Shown: positions 35,993 to 46,547, counted from the stretch's first letter. The stretch: 64,000 nucleotides of DNA from Sialis fuliginosa (GCA_961205875.1 OY540816.1:4164701-4228700), one strand, 5' to 3'. Notes: a model not told the origin generated them from the letters alone. Translations and numbers: made by a program.

Positions 35993-36106
35993 CCGCAAAT
36001 CGCTTATTTATATGCAACTTGACATACAGTCAAGTTGATTATTGAGTACATACTTATACAATATTACAATATACATATACATATGTATATCTAAAATTTA
36101 GATAAG

Positions 36107-36466
36107 AGCTTCTTTAAGTGGTGGGCCACGGCCCCCTAGAGGGGGGGGGGGGTGGCCTTCCCACAAGGGAGCCGCGAATACAACATTAAATTATAATCAT
36201 GAAATTTTGTTAAAACACTGAAATGTTAAAATGATTGTAATTTTACAACCGCTTATAATATAACCGTATTGATTTCACGCTTAATTTTTTTCCTAAATAC
36301 TTTCTTTACTTCTAGATAATACCATAGTTGTACAAGAGTGAACATGAAACAAAGAAATTTTGTTTAACCAACCTGGATTCCAAAAAAATATAGGGGGGGG
36401 GGGGCATGGGTTATGGATTTAAGTTGCAGGGGAGCCGCGACATCAAAAAGTTTAAGAAGCACTGAT
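36107..36466. mobile_element. Probable hAT debris with G-runs
   Basis: The left GAGCTTCTTTAAGTGGTGG and the right mirror of CAGTGCTTCTTAAACTTTTT look like paired hAT ends; GGGAGCCGCGA occurs twice. No matching target duplication found. Two G runs of 11-13 lie inside. Confidence 0.5.
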
Positions 36467-36549
36467 CTAAGTTACCAATACTGCAGGAACCATACGGATT
36501 CAGGGAAATATGTATACCTTTTAATAAAAATATCAGCCTTGGGAACCAC

Positions 36550-37335
36550 GGGACTTTCTTATACGTAATCCTAGAATAGTATACGTGATTCTTATTTTAT
36601 TAAAACAATTCTGACAAACTAACAAGATAGAATAAAATGAATAATTAAGGTAATATTATTCTCTCCATTATATAACAAGTGATTTTTTTTAACGTAATAA
36701 CTGAAAACGGATGTTTACTCTTGTAAATTTTTGGATTTTCGAATTATTTTTGAAATAAGAAAAAAATGTCGAGTATGTTATTATATTATCTATAATTTAT
36801 TTCCCATACATTTTTTTCAAACATTTATGATTAAGCCAGAAAATGTAATACGTATAAGAAAGTCCCATGACACTCATGGTAGATAATTCTCCTCCGTTAT
36901 GAACCATTTGAATTATAATAAAAATTTTGTATTCAAAAATTCGTTTTTACGAAAAAATGAATACAACATAAATTATAGATAATGATATTACCTACAATTT
37001 TTAACTCGGCCATTTTTCTCTATTTCGCACTGTTTCAGAGTAATTCGAAAAATTCAAAAATCGACGTATGTAGGTAAACATTCGTATCCGGTTGAAAGAT
37101 CGTTTTCAAAAATAGGACGTTTTCTTCCCAGACAAAAATTAATCTTAAATATAAAATTTCACCCTTCTACGATTTGCCGTATTTGAGTTACAGCGCTTAC
37201 AGACATACCGACCGACGGACACACAGACATCAAGGCGAAAATAGTCAGAATGGATTAAGGGAAGGTCAAAATGGATAATTCCATCAAAATCCGGATTTCG
37301 AAAAAAATCGCCTTCACTATCATGGTATAAGAAAG
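36550..37335. mobile_element. GGGACTTTCTTATACG / CAGACAGA element, copy 1
   Basis: Starts GGGACTTTCTTATACG; an inverted copy of the end occurs internally at about 36850-36866, and GTATAAGAAAGT recurs at the right end. The right part has ATAGTCAGAATGGATTAAGG followed by TCCATCAAAATCCGGATTT. A similar unit is at 60310-61230, and right-part fragments are near 19265, 21468 and 28565. No transposase or reverse transcriptase seen, so the class is unclear. Confidence 0.6.
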
Positions 37336-38118
37336 TAAAAAATACTAATAATTATGGAAAAAGGGCATTTTGTACCTATAATAGTTGAATATTGAAACAA
37401 CTCTATCATATTTTTCAATATTATTAATAATATATGACAAGGCAATCAATGTATTAAATATTATATTATGCTCATTAAGTACGTATATATTGTAAAATAT
37501 TTTTATTTGAAACAGATTTTGATATTATGTTGATGATAAGTTCCCCGATTTCTCATATTTCAGGTAATTTTATACAACTTTTATAAAATCAGAAACTTTT
37601 TTGTGAATCACTGACATAGATATATAAACGACCGGAAATAGTTATTGTGTGCAAAAAGCTCTGACCACATAGCATTGTAGTGACTATAAATTGTGTTTGT
37701 TGCCAAAACGAAAAATGTCTGGTAAATACACTAAGTTATTTTAAATTGTAGGATGGCGATAACATGAAAAAACTATAAATTTGTCACAATTACAGGTTTA
37801 TACATTTTTCACTCGTGTTTTTGTTGTGTTTAAACAAAATCTAACAACGGCAGGGCCGTTTTAAGACCTTTGAAAGCCCTCGATATTTTTATTTCTAGAA
37901 GCTTTTATTAATTTTTTATACCGTCGAACCTTTGCTGACACAAAATTAAATTAAACTGAAAGGACCTACTTTACTTAATTTTTTTTTTATAATGAATTCT
38001 CATTTGCTTTCTGTTTTTGTTTTTTGTGTAGGTATGTATATTGTATATATTTTTCAAGTGAAATATTGTAGGTTGTAAAATGTTCTTAGGTCTTAGACAT
38101 TGCACCTTAATGGATAAA
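37336..38118. other. AT-rich intergenic DNA
   Basis: No gene or bounded repeat recognised. Confidence 0.45.
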
Positions 38119-39409
38119 CAGGGTGTCCATTGGTTTTTGGAAATAAAATTCCCTGACTTTTCCCTGACCACAGATACAAATTCCCTGACTTGGGGGGGGC
38201 AAGAATGTGCAGAAATAAAATTTGAAGACCTTTTTTTTAGAGATGAATCGGATAGTTTTTTGGCCGGATACCGAATACCGAATATCCGGCGAGCTGTAAG
38301 GCCGGATGGCCGGATATCCGGCGGCCAAATATACGTTTTTCTAGCAAAAAATATATGAAAAAACATGTTTGTAGCCTATAAACATTTATAATTTTAGTGT
38401 TTAGTCATACTTATAACATAAGTACACATAAAACTTTAAACAGGGTGCATTTTATAATTAAATAGTTTTTTTCCGTATTTAATTTTTGACGTATCAATAT
38501 GTCCAAAGCTTATTTATTTTAGTAGAACCATTAAATAACTTTGCAAAAGCTTAGGTAGAGATTTTGAACACAAAATTGGACAGGAATGGTAATTTTTCAT
38601 AAATCGCTATGTGTGTAATTCTACTAAATGTGATTCAAATTAATTGATTAAAATTGTTTTTTTTTATATATCTGGATTGCACGCACACCTTATAGAGAAT
38701 TTTCTAGTCTTTAATTTTTATCCTGTAATTTTTTCACGTGCAAATAGTCATATGCTAATATTCACATCTCATAGAGTGCGTCATACCGTATGCGAATATA
38801 TAGTCATACTTTCTCGACGCTTTACCACGAAAATAATATAATAACCCCCATTGATAGGAAGCGAGATATTCGCTAATAACTGTTTTTCGCGACATTAGAC
38901 CTTCAATATCTCGTAACGCCGGCACGATATCGTTGCGGACTTTTTACACGTAACGAAGGTATATACAAAAAATCAGCTAACTGCTATTTTTTCGCAGATT
39001 GAATGAATTTATATCTAAAATTACTGGACTACAAGTTAATTTTGTATTATTTGCGTCACAAATATTTTTTTCTTGCAGTTTTTAAATAAAAAATTGTAGT
39101 TTTTAATTATCCGGCCCGATAATTCGTTACTATCCGGTATTCAGCCGGATAACAAAATAAGACCGGATAGGCCGGATACCGAATAGTTACCGGATATCCG
39201 TTTCATCTCTACTTTTTTTTGGTCATAACTTGAAAATTTTACACTTGTTACTTTTTTTTTTGCTCGTCATTTTAAATTTATACATCTTTTTCCCTGACTT
39301 TCCAAAAAAAATTTAATAAATTCCCTGACTTTTCAAAACTTTAAATAAATTCCCTGATTGTCCTTGACCACTTTAGGCTTCCCTGACTTTCCAGAAAGTG
39401 GACACCCTG
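38119..39409. mobile_element. hAT-like MITE with 5-bp duplication, copy 2 (interrupted)
   Basis: CAGGGTGTCCATT at the left and the mirror of CAGGGTGTCCACTTTC at the right, with a 5-bp duplication ATAAA (38114-38118, 39410-39414). The same ATTCCCTGACTTT interior as 16508-16753. Split by the hAT at 38238-39211. Confidence 0.8.
38238..39211. mobile_element. hAT element nested in a hAT-like MITE (974 bp)
   Basis: TAGAGATGAATCGG and the mirror of TAGAGATGAAACGG bound it, with an 8-bp duplication CTTTTTTT (38230-38237, 39212-39219). Subterminal CCGGATATCCGG-like motifs recur at both ends. No transposase. Confidence 0.82.
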
Positions 39410-40575
39410 ATAAAGCAGCCCTAGTTTTGTGTTGCACAGAAAAACATGTAAAATATAGTAAATTTTATTTATTTTTGGCAGTAGACCATTAGATTGGTAA
39501 AGGTGCCTTTTGGAATTTGAACGATGGATATGTAAGTAACATCTAAAATTTTACAATTATTCGCGTATAACGTAATAAAATAAAAATCGGTATGGAGGAC
39601 CATACATGATTTTCATGTTCTTTAATATTTTTAAAATAATTTTTAATATATGAAAAATTTCAGTGACGTTTTAATTAGTATTTAAAATTAAAATTTTGAG
39701 AGTGGTTTTCACCCCTTCAATAGCTGTTTAGGCACGTACAGAAAATAAATGTCCCTTAGGTTCAATTGAATTGCAAATGTACCAAGTCTTATCAAAATTA
39801 GTGAGATAATACTCACAACATTCACTTTTTAGACGATAATAGTAACAAAATGTCGAATATTTCCAAACCCCTAATCCGATTAGTACCAAAATCAGTAGGC
39901 CTGTAGTACTCACTGAGACAAACATTTTCCTCAAAAATAATTCAAATAGGTGCATTTTTACAGTAATTATCGTGAACGAAAGAAATTCTACATCCAGACA
40001 CACAGACACACGCACAGCCGCCATGCGGAAAACAACTTTTCTTTACGTTTTGAAATTAGTACAATCAGAATTTGTCATTATCTGGGACACCATTTTTCGA
40101 TGGTATTACAATATTTCCATTTCCTTCGGAACATGGAATTAAAACGATCGGAAATAAATTTGTTATTCTTTTGTTATTTTAGTGCTATTATTGTATACTG
40201 TATAACTGCAGGCTATTGGCTCCTTTGTTTTCCTCTAAATATACATATCGCTGCAATAAATTATAACATACAATCTGCCAACATATATTACCGGATATTA
40301 AACAGATGAATTATAAAACATTTGAAGAAATTTAATTGACTAGAATAAAACTACTAAAATCAACATTATATCAGGTCATCTTTTAAGCAATGTGGTATTT
40401 TTTGTAAGTATGTAATAAAGCAGTTATTATTACTAATAGGCGAGTCCATGGAATGGATTTTACAAGTTTATGCTAATCAAAACGATATTTTTGATATTAA
40501 TATAAATTTATAATATGAAATAACACCTGAAAAGGAACTGATTTTTTTAAAGGCAACATATACTTAAATAGAAAT
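39410..40575. other. Unassigned DNA with one weak coding candidate
   Basis: The minus strand at 39728-40024 opens a 98-codon frame with an internal Met (LFELFLRKMFVSVS), then one hydrophobic stretch (GLLILVLIGLGVW) and a cysteine-containing tail, as a small membrane protein or exon might. Possible donors exist inside (CTCA|GTGAGT). I recognise no family and consider it more likely chance. Otherwise nothing seen. Confidence 0.25.
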
Positions 40576-40579
40576 AAAA

Positions 40580-40990
40580 TGGCCAAGTGCGTGTTGGGCA
40601 CGCACATGATAGGTTTCCGTAGTCATTACGATTTATAAACAAGAGTTATTTCATTTTTTTAAATAAACTATTCTAGCTACAGTGTTCGTTATAATTTTCA
40701 TTGAAAGTACTAACTAAAAGCTACATTCTGGATTTTTTTTTAGATTTTTTGCATTGATAGTTTAGAAAGTAGAAGATGGGAGGGGACGCTCTGATAACGA
40801 CATTTAAATGCAAATATATCGTGACTGAGGGGTTAAAATCAAAAGGTCATATAACATTTTTTGTTGCATTTTAGGAGACCTATCTAAAGATACCTCACTC
40901 AATGGGGTAAGTGAAAAAAAAATGTGAGTACAGATTTCAGTCTATGGAGGGGGTCCAAAATAATTTTGACAGTGTTCGTTATAATTTTCA
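40580..40990. mobile_element. GTGCGTGTTGGGCACGCAC repeat, copy 1
   Basis: Shares AGTGCGTGTTGGGCACGCAC, AGGTTTCCGTAGTCATTACG and ACAGTGTTCGTTATAATTTT with 54545-55070. No coding; class unclear. Confidence 0.6.
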
Positions 40991-41091
40991 GTGGAAGTAC
41001 TAATTAAAAGCTTCTTTCTCGAATTTTTTCAGATTTTTTGAATAAATAAAACTGATGGATTTGAAAAATGTTATTAAATATACTTAAGGTA

Positions 41092-41627
41092 ATGGCACCA
41101 GTCTTGGCAAGGACCCCAGGCAAATTTTTAATTAGATGTACTTAATTAAATATGTGTTGATATTTGATTATTACCATTTATGAATATTAATCTATATACA
41201 TTTAATTGTCTTACAGCGTGATTTGAGGACAATTGGCTAAAAGGTGTCAAAATGGTGGACATTTAAACTATTTATTAGTATACATTTTTTTTATTAATTA
41301 TTATATTTTCATAGCAATTGCTTTACACTGTTTCAAATTTTGGCGATTTTTTTTATATCTTTTGTGTTGTAGTACTTATAATTTTGTGTCCATCACTGCG
41401 TGCTCATTACTGGTTTTACCTTTTCCATTCCTGGAGAAAAAACATGAACAAAATAAAAGGCTATAATTTAAAAAACAAACTATATTTGTGGACTTTGGTA
41501 ATTAAATTGATTAAATAAAGAGTTACTTGTTTTATTAGTAACATGAGTTTATAAGAATTACACAAATGTAGCCGGTTAACATAAAAACAGTAAACCTAGC
41601 TCTTATAGCGGCCCTAACTTGTGCCGG
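41092..41627 (+). mobile_element. MITE, TACTGGCACCAGT family, copy 3
   Basis: Left end TAATGGCACCAGTCTTGG and right end the mirror of TACCGGCACAAGTTAGGG, with TA at both flanks. Shares GGTGTCAAAATGGTGGACAT with the other copies. Confidence 0.75.
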
Positions 41628-41794
41628 TACGTTATTTCAGTGTACTTTACTATAGATTTCTTTCAAATGTTGTTTGTTGTCATTTTATTTTAATACAAAA
41701 ATATAATTGTTTTTGTGGAAAATAACAAACATACGATAGGGATGAGAAAAAGTAAGACAGGGATAAAGTTAATGCGAAATAGGCCTTTATTTTA

Positions 41795-41942
41795 AATATA
41801 AACTATATTTGCGGACTTGGGTAATTAATTTACTTATTTTATTAGTTACATGAGTTCATGCGAATTACAAAAAACAAGCCTATTAACTTGAAAAAAAAAC
41901 AACGAAAACTTGCTCGTACAGCGGCCATAACTGGTGCCTTTA
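41795..41942 (+). mobile_element. MITE, TACTGGCACCAGT family, copy 4 (3' fragment)
   Basis: Contains AACTATATTTGCGGACTTGG and ends GCGGCCATAACTGGTGCC. Only the right quarter remains. The retrotransposon inserted about 35 bp beyond it. Confidence 0.65.
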
Positions 41943-41974
41943 CCTTATACCGTTTTATTAAAAACTTTTTATTT

Positions 41975-41978
41975 ATAG
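41975..41978. repeat. Target-site duplication (ATAG), left
   Basis: ATAG adjoins the left LTR and is repeated at 46544-46547. Four bases is within the Ty3/gypsy range. Confidence 0.85.
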
Positions 41979-41999
41979 TTTAGTGATTTGCACTAATTA

Positions 42000-42010
42000 T
42001 TTATTTTATT
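42000..42010 (-). terminator. LTR polyadenylation signals
   Basis: Two AATAAA hexamers overlap by one base on the element strand near the end of the LTR. In the 3' LTR they would direct cleavage of the genomic RNA. Confidence 0.6.
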
Positions 42011-42090
42011 TACAATACAGTAATATTTCAAATACATCACAAAATATTTTCTAAAATGATCTGTCAAAATTTCCAGAACGAATTAATTGT

Positions 42091-42100
42091 TTTTATATAA
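42091..42100 (-). promoter_or_regulatory. TATA-like box in LTR
   Basis: TTATATAAAA on the element strand, downstream of the hairpin. The same box in the 5' LTR (46439-46448) would drive transcription of the element. Confidence 0.55.
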
Positions 42101-42110
42101 ATTTTCTGAA

Positions 42111-42157
42111 ACATAGCTAACTATCATAATTTATTTTAATATGATAGTTAGCTATGT
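42111..42157 (-). promoter_or_regulatory. Perfect 18-bp hairpin in the LTR
   Basis: ACATAGCTAACTATCATA (42111-42128) pairs exactly with 42140-42157 across an 11-nt loop. It lies upstream of the TATA-like box, so probably in U3. Present identically at 46459-46505. Function unknown. Confidence 0.85.
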
Positions 42158-42195
42158 ACAGGTGACAAAAGGTTTTGTGGGTAGTAGTCCCCACA

Positions 42196-42208
42196 GTACC
42201 CCCTTGCT
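42196..42208 (-). promoter_or_regulatory. Polypurine tract
   Basis: AGCAAGGGGGTAC on the element strand abuts the 3' LTR start (TGTGGGG), the expected place for plus-strand priming. It touches the last codon of pol. Confidence 0.75.
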
Positions 42209-45200
42209 AGTATTTTAGAATTTGTAGGCGGTCCGGGAAGCGGACACGTCTACCCGATTTTGTTAAATTTTTCGTCGTAGCATATTCTGGTTCTGGTAAT
42301 TTTACATTTGCTGGAGGGTCATTATTGATGTTTCTTGTGGTGATGTCCAAGGTAGCTGGATGCTCGTTCATGACATACGCCGGTTTAAGTCGATCGATGG
42401 AGACTGTTACATTACGACCGTTGATGTCGATTATGAATGTTTTCTCACTTTTTGTAACCACTTTGTAAGGGCCATCATACGGCTGTTGTAATGACTGCTT
42501 CAGGCTGTCGCGACGTAGGAAGACTTCACCTGTGGTGGTGAGGTCTTTAAATACAAATGTTTTCTTTGTACCGTGGCGCGAGCTTTCACTGGGTCTTAAA
42601 TTTTGTAGATCTTGGCGAAGCTCTTTGACAAACTCCGCAGTATAGTTTGTTTCCTCGTTAATATGAGATTCAAGGAACTCTCCAGGAAGGCGTAATGTTT
42701 GACCGTAAACCATTTCGGCTGCTGTTCCTTGAAGGTCTTCCTTCCAGGCGGAACGAATACCTAACAGTACCGTGGACAGAACTTGGGTCCAACGATGATT
42801 TTGGTGGCACATAATCGCTGCTTTTAGCTGACGGTGGAAACGTTCCACCATACCGTTTGCTGAAGGATGGTAGGCCGTTGTCCGTAAGTGAGTCGTACCT
42901 AACAAACTATTCAAATGTTTGAAAAGATGTGACTCAAACTGTCTGCCTTGGTCGGTTGTTATTCTTAGCGGTGTGCCAAATCGAGCGATCCAATTATCAT
43001 ACAAGGTACGAGCGACTGTTTGAGCTTCTTGATCACTCATGGGAACAGCTTCAGGCCAACGAGTAAAGCGGTCCACCATGGTGAGACAATACCTGTACCC
43101 TTCTGATGATGGCATGATAACGATATCGATGTGAATGTGCTCGAATCTGGTAGATGGTGGTGCGAAGATACCGACTGGTGAAGATACATGCCGGGATACC
43201 TTCGAACGTTGACACTCAAGACAGCTACGAGCCCACTTCCTACAATCAGTTTTAACCGACGGCCATACATAACGTTGAGTCACGAGTTTGACTGTCGCGT
43301 TAGCTCCTGGGTGCGATAAACGGTGCATTGTGTTGAATGCAGCCTTGCGGAAGGGTTTGGTGATGAACGGGCGCGCTGTTCGAGTAGTAACATCACAGAA
43401 CACTGAGAATTTTGTGCCAGGCATTTGCACTAACTTAAGTTGTAGCGAAGAGTTTTCTATCAAGTACTTTTGTAACTCACTATCGGTTTGCTGTGAGTTT
43501 GCTAGTGCTTCGAAATCGAGTACTGATTCTAGTTCTTCCACGCGTGAGAGTGCATCGGCGACGACGTTGTCTTCTCCAGAGACGTGGCGGATGTCAGTGG
43601 TGAATTGACTGACAAAGTCCAAGTGACGGAACTGACGAGGCGAACACTGGTTGTTTTTCTTCTGGAAGGCAAATGTAATAGGCTTATGATCTGTAAATAT
43701 TGTGAAAGATCGTGCCTCTATCATATGCCTAAAGTGTTTCACCGCCAGGTAAATTGCGAGTAGTTCGCGGTCATAAGCTCCGTACTTGCACTCAGCAGAG
43801 CTCAATTTCTTGGAGAAGAAATCTAATGGTTGCCAGGAACCGTCAATGAATTGTTGGAGGGCAGCTCCTACCGCGTAATCAGATGCATCGCTGAAGATAG
43901 CTAGCGGTGCGTTATGCTCTGGATGAGCAAGTAAAGTAGCCTGTGCTAGACTCTCTTTACTTGCTTCGAATGCTTCAGTGGACTCGGATGTCCAGTTTAC
44001 AGGCGTCTTTCCTCTGGCGTTTCCTTGAAGAAGGTTATTGAGTGGTGCTTGAACTTGTGCAGCCTTGGGCAAGAATCTCCTGAAGAAATTAATCATTCCC
44101 AAGAACTGACGCAGTTTCTTAATTGTTTCTGGACGAGGATATTCACGAATGACTTTGACTTTTTCAGGAAGTGGACGAGTGCCTTTTCCAGAGACCAGGT
44201 AGCCGAGAAATTTAACCTCGGTTTGCCCGAACACACATTTGGCTTGATTGATAACGACACCGTATTTTTGAAGACGCTCGAATAACATCTCGAGATGGTG
44301 AAGATGCTCTTCGAGCGATTTTGAAGCGATGAGGATGTCGTCGATATAAGCATAACAAAAGTCTAAACCATGAAGCACTTCGTCGATGAACCGCTGAAAT
44401 GTCTGTGCGGCATTTCGCAGTCCGAATGTCATAAATGTAAATTCGAAGAGCCCAAAAGGTGTTGTTATAGCTGTTTTTGGAATGTCTTCTTCAGCTACAG
44501 GAATTTGGTTAAAGGCTCGCACTAAGTCTATGGTAGTAAAAATTGTCTTACCACATAACGATTGGGAAAAATCGTGAATGTGCCTTACTGGATATCGATC
44601 TGGACATGTTCTTGCGTTTAGAGCGCGATAGTCACCACAGGGCCTCCACTCGTCACCTTTCTTAGGGACCAAGTGCAAGGGTGATGACCATGAACTCTGT
44701 GATGGTCGAGCTATACCTAGTTGAAGCATAGCCTCGAACTCCTTCTTGGCGGCCTGCAGTTTGTCTGGAGCAAGTCGTCGTGGTTTTTGTGCAACAGGTT
44801 GTCCAGGTGTGATAACTATATGATGCTTGGTTGTGTGGCGAACTATTTTTGGTGCACCGTCTGGCCGTGTTACCTCAGGGAACCGCTGAAGAATTTCATG
44901 ATACGGTGATGAGCCTGAGATAGTTTTGACACTTGTAATTTCGCACTCAACTACCTCTCCTCGGGAGGTAAGATGAGTAGTAAGATCCAAGAGTCGGCGA
45001 TTTCGCATATCCACTAGAAGTCCATAGTGTGCTAAGAAATCTGCACCAATAATTGGTTTGGATACATCAGCGACGACAAATATCCACGTGAACTGACGAC
45101 GGAGTCCTAGATTAAGCGTCAACGTCAGAGTGCCGTATGTTGCGATAACCGTACCATTTGCCGCAGAAAGTTCATAGTCTGACTTTGCTCGCGGTGTTGG

Positions 45201-45323
45201 TAGTTGAGAGTACGGATAAACACACAAATCAGCCCCAGTGTCGATAAGGAACTGAATCTTAGATGAAGCATCTGTGATAAATAAACGGCGTGATGTTGTC
45301 GGGCCAGCATCGTCTGCCGTCAT
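42207..45323 (-). CDS. pol: Pol polyprotein (protease, RT, RNase H, integrase)
   Basis: 1038 residues, uninterrupted. Protease: FLIDTGADL, catalytic Asp28. Reverse transcriptase about 180-400: TIDLVRAF (Asp266) and YAYIDD (Asp328, Asp329). RNase H about 470-595: Asp479, Glu520, Asp545, Asp590. Integrase: zinc site His667, His671, Cys701, Cys704; core Asp733, Asp791, Glu827, i.e. a DD35E arrangement; then a GPY/F module at Gly951-Pro-Tyr. The domain order with integrase last is that of Ty3/gypsy. It makes cDNA from element RNA in the particle and inserts it in the nucleus. The start ATG overlaps the gag stop by one base (TAATG), so it lies in the -1 frame; expression could be by stop-and-restart or by -1 slippage upstream. 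No inactivating change seen. Confidence 0.95.
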   Translation of the reverse strand: MTADDAGPTTSRRLFITDASSKIQFLIDTGADLCVYPYSQLPTPRAKSDYELSAANGTVIATYGTLTLTLNLGLRRQFTWIFVVADVSKPIIGADFLAHYGLLVDMRNRRLLDLTTHLTSRGEVVECEITSVKTISGSSPYHEILQRFPEVTRPDGAPKIVRHTTKHHIVITPGQPVAQKPRRLAPDKLQAAKKEFEAMLQLGIARPSQSSWSSPLHLVPKKGDEWRPCGDYRALNARTCPDRYPVRHIHDFSQSLCGKTIFTTIDLVRAFNQIPVAEEDIPKTAITTPFGLFEFTFMTFGLRNAAQTFQRFIDEVLHGLDFCYAYIDDILIASKSLEEHLHHLEMLFERLQKYGVVINQAKCVFGQTEVKFLGYLVSGKGTRPLPEKVKVIREYPRPETIKKLRQFLGMINFFRRFLPKAAQVQAPLNNLLQGNARGKTPVNWTSESTEAFEASKESLAQATLLAHPEHNAPLAIFSDASDYAVGAALQQFIDGSWQPLDFFSKKLSSAECKYGAYDRELLAIYLAVKHFRHMIEARSFTIFTDHKPITFAFQKKNNQCSPRQFRHLDFVSQFTTDIRHVSGEDNVVADALSRVEELESVLDFEALANSQQTDSELQKYLIENSSLQLKLVQMPGTKFSVFCDVTTRTARPFITKPFRKAAFNTMHRLSHPGANATVKLVTQRYVWPSVKTDCRKWARSCLECQRSKVSRHVSSPVGIFAPPSTRFEHIHIDIVIMPSSEGYRYCLTMVDRFTRWPEAVPMSDQEAQTVARTLYDNWIARFGTPLRITTDQGRQFESHLFKHLNSLLGTTHLRTTAYHPSANGMVERFHRQLKAAIMCHQNHRWTQVLSTVLLGIRSAWKEDLQGTAAEMVYGQTLRLPGEFLESHINEETNYTAEFVKELRQDLQNLRPSESSRHGTKKTFVFKDLTTTGEVFLRRDSLKQSLQQPYDGPYKVVTKSEKTFIIDINGRNVTVSIDRLKPAYVMNEHPATLDITTRNINNDPPANVKLPEPEYATTKNLTKSGRRVRFPDRLQILKY

Positions 45324-46159
45324 TAACGACTGCCCTTTTCGTTTTCCGTAGGTTCAGCACTGAATTTACATGGTTTTTGACATTTTGTAGCTTGCACTCC
45401 GAACTTCCGGTGGTACCAGCATATATCTCTTTCACGACTCAGCGATTTCTGATGTGAGCATGAACATGAACGTGAACGTGAACGAGAAATCGGACGCGCG
45501 CGGTGATATTGACGCGACGATTGGCTGTTTATTTTTATAGCCGCGAGTTCTTGTATCGCCGAGGTAAGCGCTTTTTCCATATTATCCAGTCTTACATTGA
45601 TAGAAGAACTGGTGATGGCCGTAGTTGTTTCTGCGACTGTATTAAGCGGACCGTACGCCTCTGCCACAGAATCCGCGATTTCCGCTCTTTTCTCGAGTGT
45701 GAGATCTCTATGAGCTGCGAGAAGTGCTTGCATATGTTTTGGTAGACGGCCCAACCAAAGAGTCTGCAGCACTTCGTCCGGGAATCCGTTGCCTGCGAGA
45801 CCACGGAGATGACGTAGGAATTGTGATGGTTTTCGATCATCTAGAGGTTCGTTTTCCAGGAGTCGACGCGTGTTTTGCTCTTGTGAGGAACCCATTCGCT
45901 TAATTAGTTCTTTTTTTAATTGTTCATATGATCGTTCACTTCTGGGTTGTATAATTATGTCACGAACTTCGAGAGCATATTTCTGATCTAATCCTCCCAG
46001 GGCGTAACCAAATTTAGTGTTGTTTTGTGTTACCCCCGCGGCGTCAAAACTGCTTTCTAACATTGAAAACCACAGTTCCGGATCAGCTGATATAAATGGT
46101 GGCACTTTAACTGCGATCCGGTTAATCGAAGTCGTGTTATCCGCAAACATATTTATCAT
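45323..46159 (-). CDS. gag: Gag structural protein with CHCC zinc knuckle
   Basis: 278 residues. Residues about 15-180 resemble the helical retrotransposon capsid ([19 protein letters not shown] near the start, then [11 protein letters not shown] and [10 protein letters not shown]). A basic Arg/Ser stretch (about 221-245) is followed by a zinc knuckle Cys247-X2-His250-X9-Cys260-X3-Cys264. That CHCC order is characteristic of CsRn1-group elements; most gags have CCHC. Gag would assemble the cytoplasmic particle and bind genomic RNA. The start ATG lies about 150 bp inside the primer-binding site; the stop overlaps the pol start. Confidence 0.92.
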   Translation of the reverse strand: MINMFADNTTSINRIAVKVPPFISADPELWFSMLESSFDAAGVTQNNTKFGYALGGLDQKYALEVRDIIIQPRSERSYEQLKKELIKRMGSSQEQNTRRLLENEPLDDRKPSQFLRHLRGLAGNGFPDEVLQTLWLGRLPKHMQALLAAHRDLTLEKRAEIADSVAEAYGPLNTVAETTTAITSSSINVRLDNMEKALTSAIQELAAIKINSQSSRQYHRARPISRSRSRSCSCSHQKSLSRERDICWYHRKFGVQATKCQKPCKFSAEPTENEKGSR

Positions 46160-46307
46160 TCACTAGTCAGTTATTAAAAATATAGATATGAATAATTTTT
46201 AAAAAATGTCACTGCACACAATAAATAAAAAAAATGTCACTACACACGATAATTAAAAATGTTATTTTACACAATTTCTTGATTTATCAGACCGGTTGCG
46301 TATTGAG
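46160..46307 (-). other. Retrotransposon 5' leader
   Basis: Short untranslated leader between primer-binding site and gag. Contains a roughly 20-bp direct duplication (AAAATGTCACTGCACACAAT-like) spaced about 35 bp apart. A packaging role is possible but not shown. Confidence 0.5.
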
Positions 46308-46325
46308 ATCACGTCGGGGTCACCA
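46308..46325 (-). promoter_or_regulatory. Primer-binding site for tRNA-Trp
   Basis: The plus strand reads ATCACGTCGGGGTCACCA, matching the 3' end of insect tRNA-Trp including CCA over 18 bases, so the element strand is complementary to it. One base separates it from the 5' LTR. Confidence 0.9.
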
Positions 46326-46326
46326 A

Positions 46327-46543
46327 TTTAGTGATTTGCACTAATTATTTATTTTATTTACAATACAGTAATATTTCAAATACATCACAAAATATTTTCT
46401 AAAATGATCTGTCAAAATTTCCAGAACGAATTAATTGTTTTTATATAAATTTTCTGAAACATAGCTAACTATCATAATTTATTTTAATATGATAGTTAGC
46501 TATGTACAGGTGACAAAAGGTTTTGTGGGTAGTAGTCCCCACA
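46327..46543 (-). repeat. 5' LTR (217 bp)
   Basis: Same length as 41979-42195 and, read by eye, the same sequence. As the upstream LTR it would supply the promoter. Confidence 0.92.
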
Positions 46544-46547
46544 ATAG
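46544..46547. repeat. Target-site duplication (ATAG), right
   Basis: Matches 41975-41978. Confidence 0.85.

Larger units (their letters stand above)
32566..36001. mobile_element. 3.4-kb palindromic element with array termini and internal satellite
   Basis: It is flanked by an exact 8-bp repeat GCTTATTT (32558-32565, 36002-36009), read as the target duplication. Each end is a tandem array of about 16-bp units (ACAATTTATCGTAARA) in opposite orientation. Then come inverted copies of a unique segment (CACTGGACTTTCTTATACGT and mirror) and inverted arrays of a 408-bp repeat, around a roughly 300-bp centre (about 33990-34290). The layout recalls Foldback elements, whose long inverted termini are themselves tandem repeats. 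No transposase is seen. The superfamily is uncertain. Confidence 0.75.
41979..42195 (-). repeat. 3' LTR (217 bp)
   Basis: Element-strand sequence starts TGTGGGGACTACTACC and ends CACTAAA, so the 3' end is not the usual CA. I find no difference from 46327-46543. It carries a long hairpin, a TATA-like box and two overlapping AATAAA signals. Confidence 0.92.
41979..46543 (-). mobile_element. Complete Ty3/gypsy retrotransposon, CsRn1 type (4565 bp)
   Basis: LTR - primer-binding site - gag - pol - polypurine tract - LTR, all on the minus strand and flanked by ATAG. Three independent marks point to the CsRn1/Kabuki group: a primer-binding site for tRNA-Trp, a CHCC rather than CCHC gag knuckle, and compact size without env. 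Both reading frames are open and every catalytic residue checked is present. The two LTRs read as identical, so insertion is recent. It lies between the two innexin exon sets and runs in the same direction as them. Confidence 0.93.

Noticed and set aside
35738-35998. Frame with repeated FIVKQ units
   Set aside because: Translation of the 16-bp terminal array of the palindromic element, not a protein gene.
32566-36001. Regular short repeats considered as a CRISPR-like array
   Set aside because: Units are contiguous with no unique spacers, and the setting is an insect genome.
39728-40024. 98-codon frame with one hydrophobic segment
   Set aside because: Has a membrane-protein look and possible splice donors, but no family match and no paired exon. 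Kept only as a weak candidate within a gene-free stretch.
43037-45840. Several shorter frames within gag-pol on both strands
   Set aside because: They overlap the clearly identified gag and pol in other frames and have no domains of their own.
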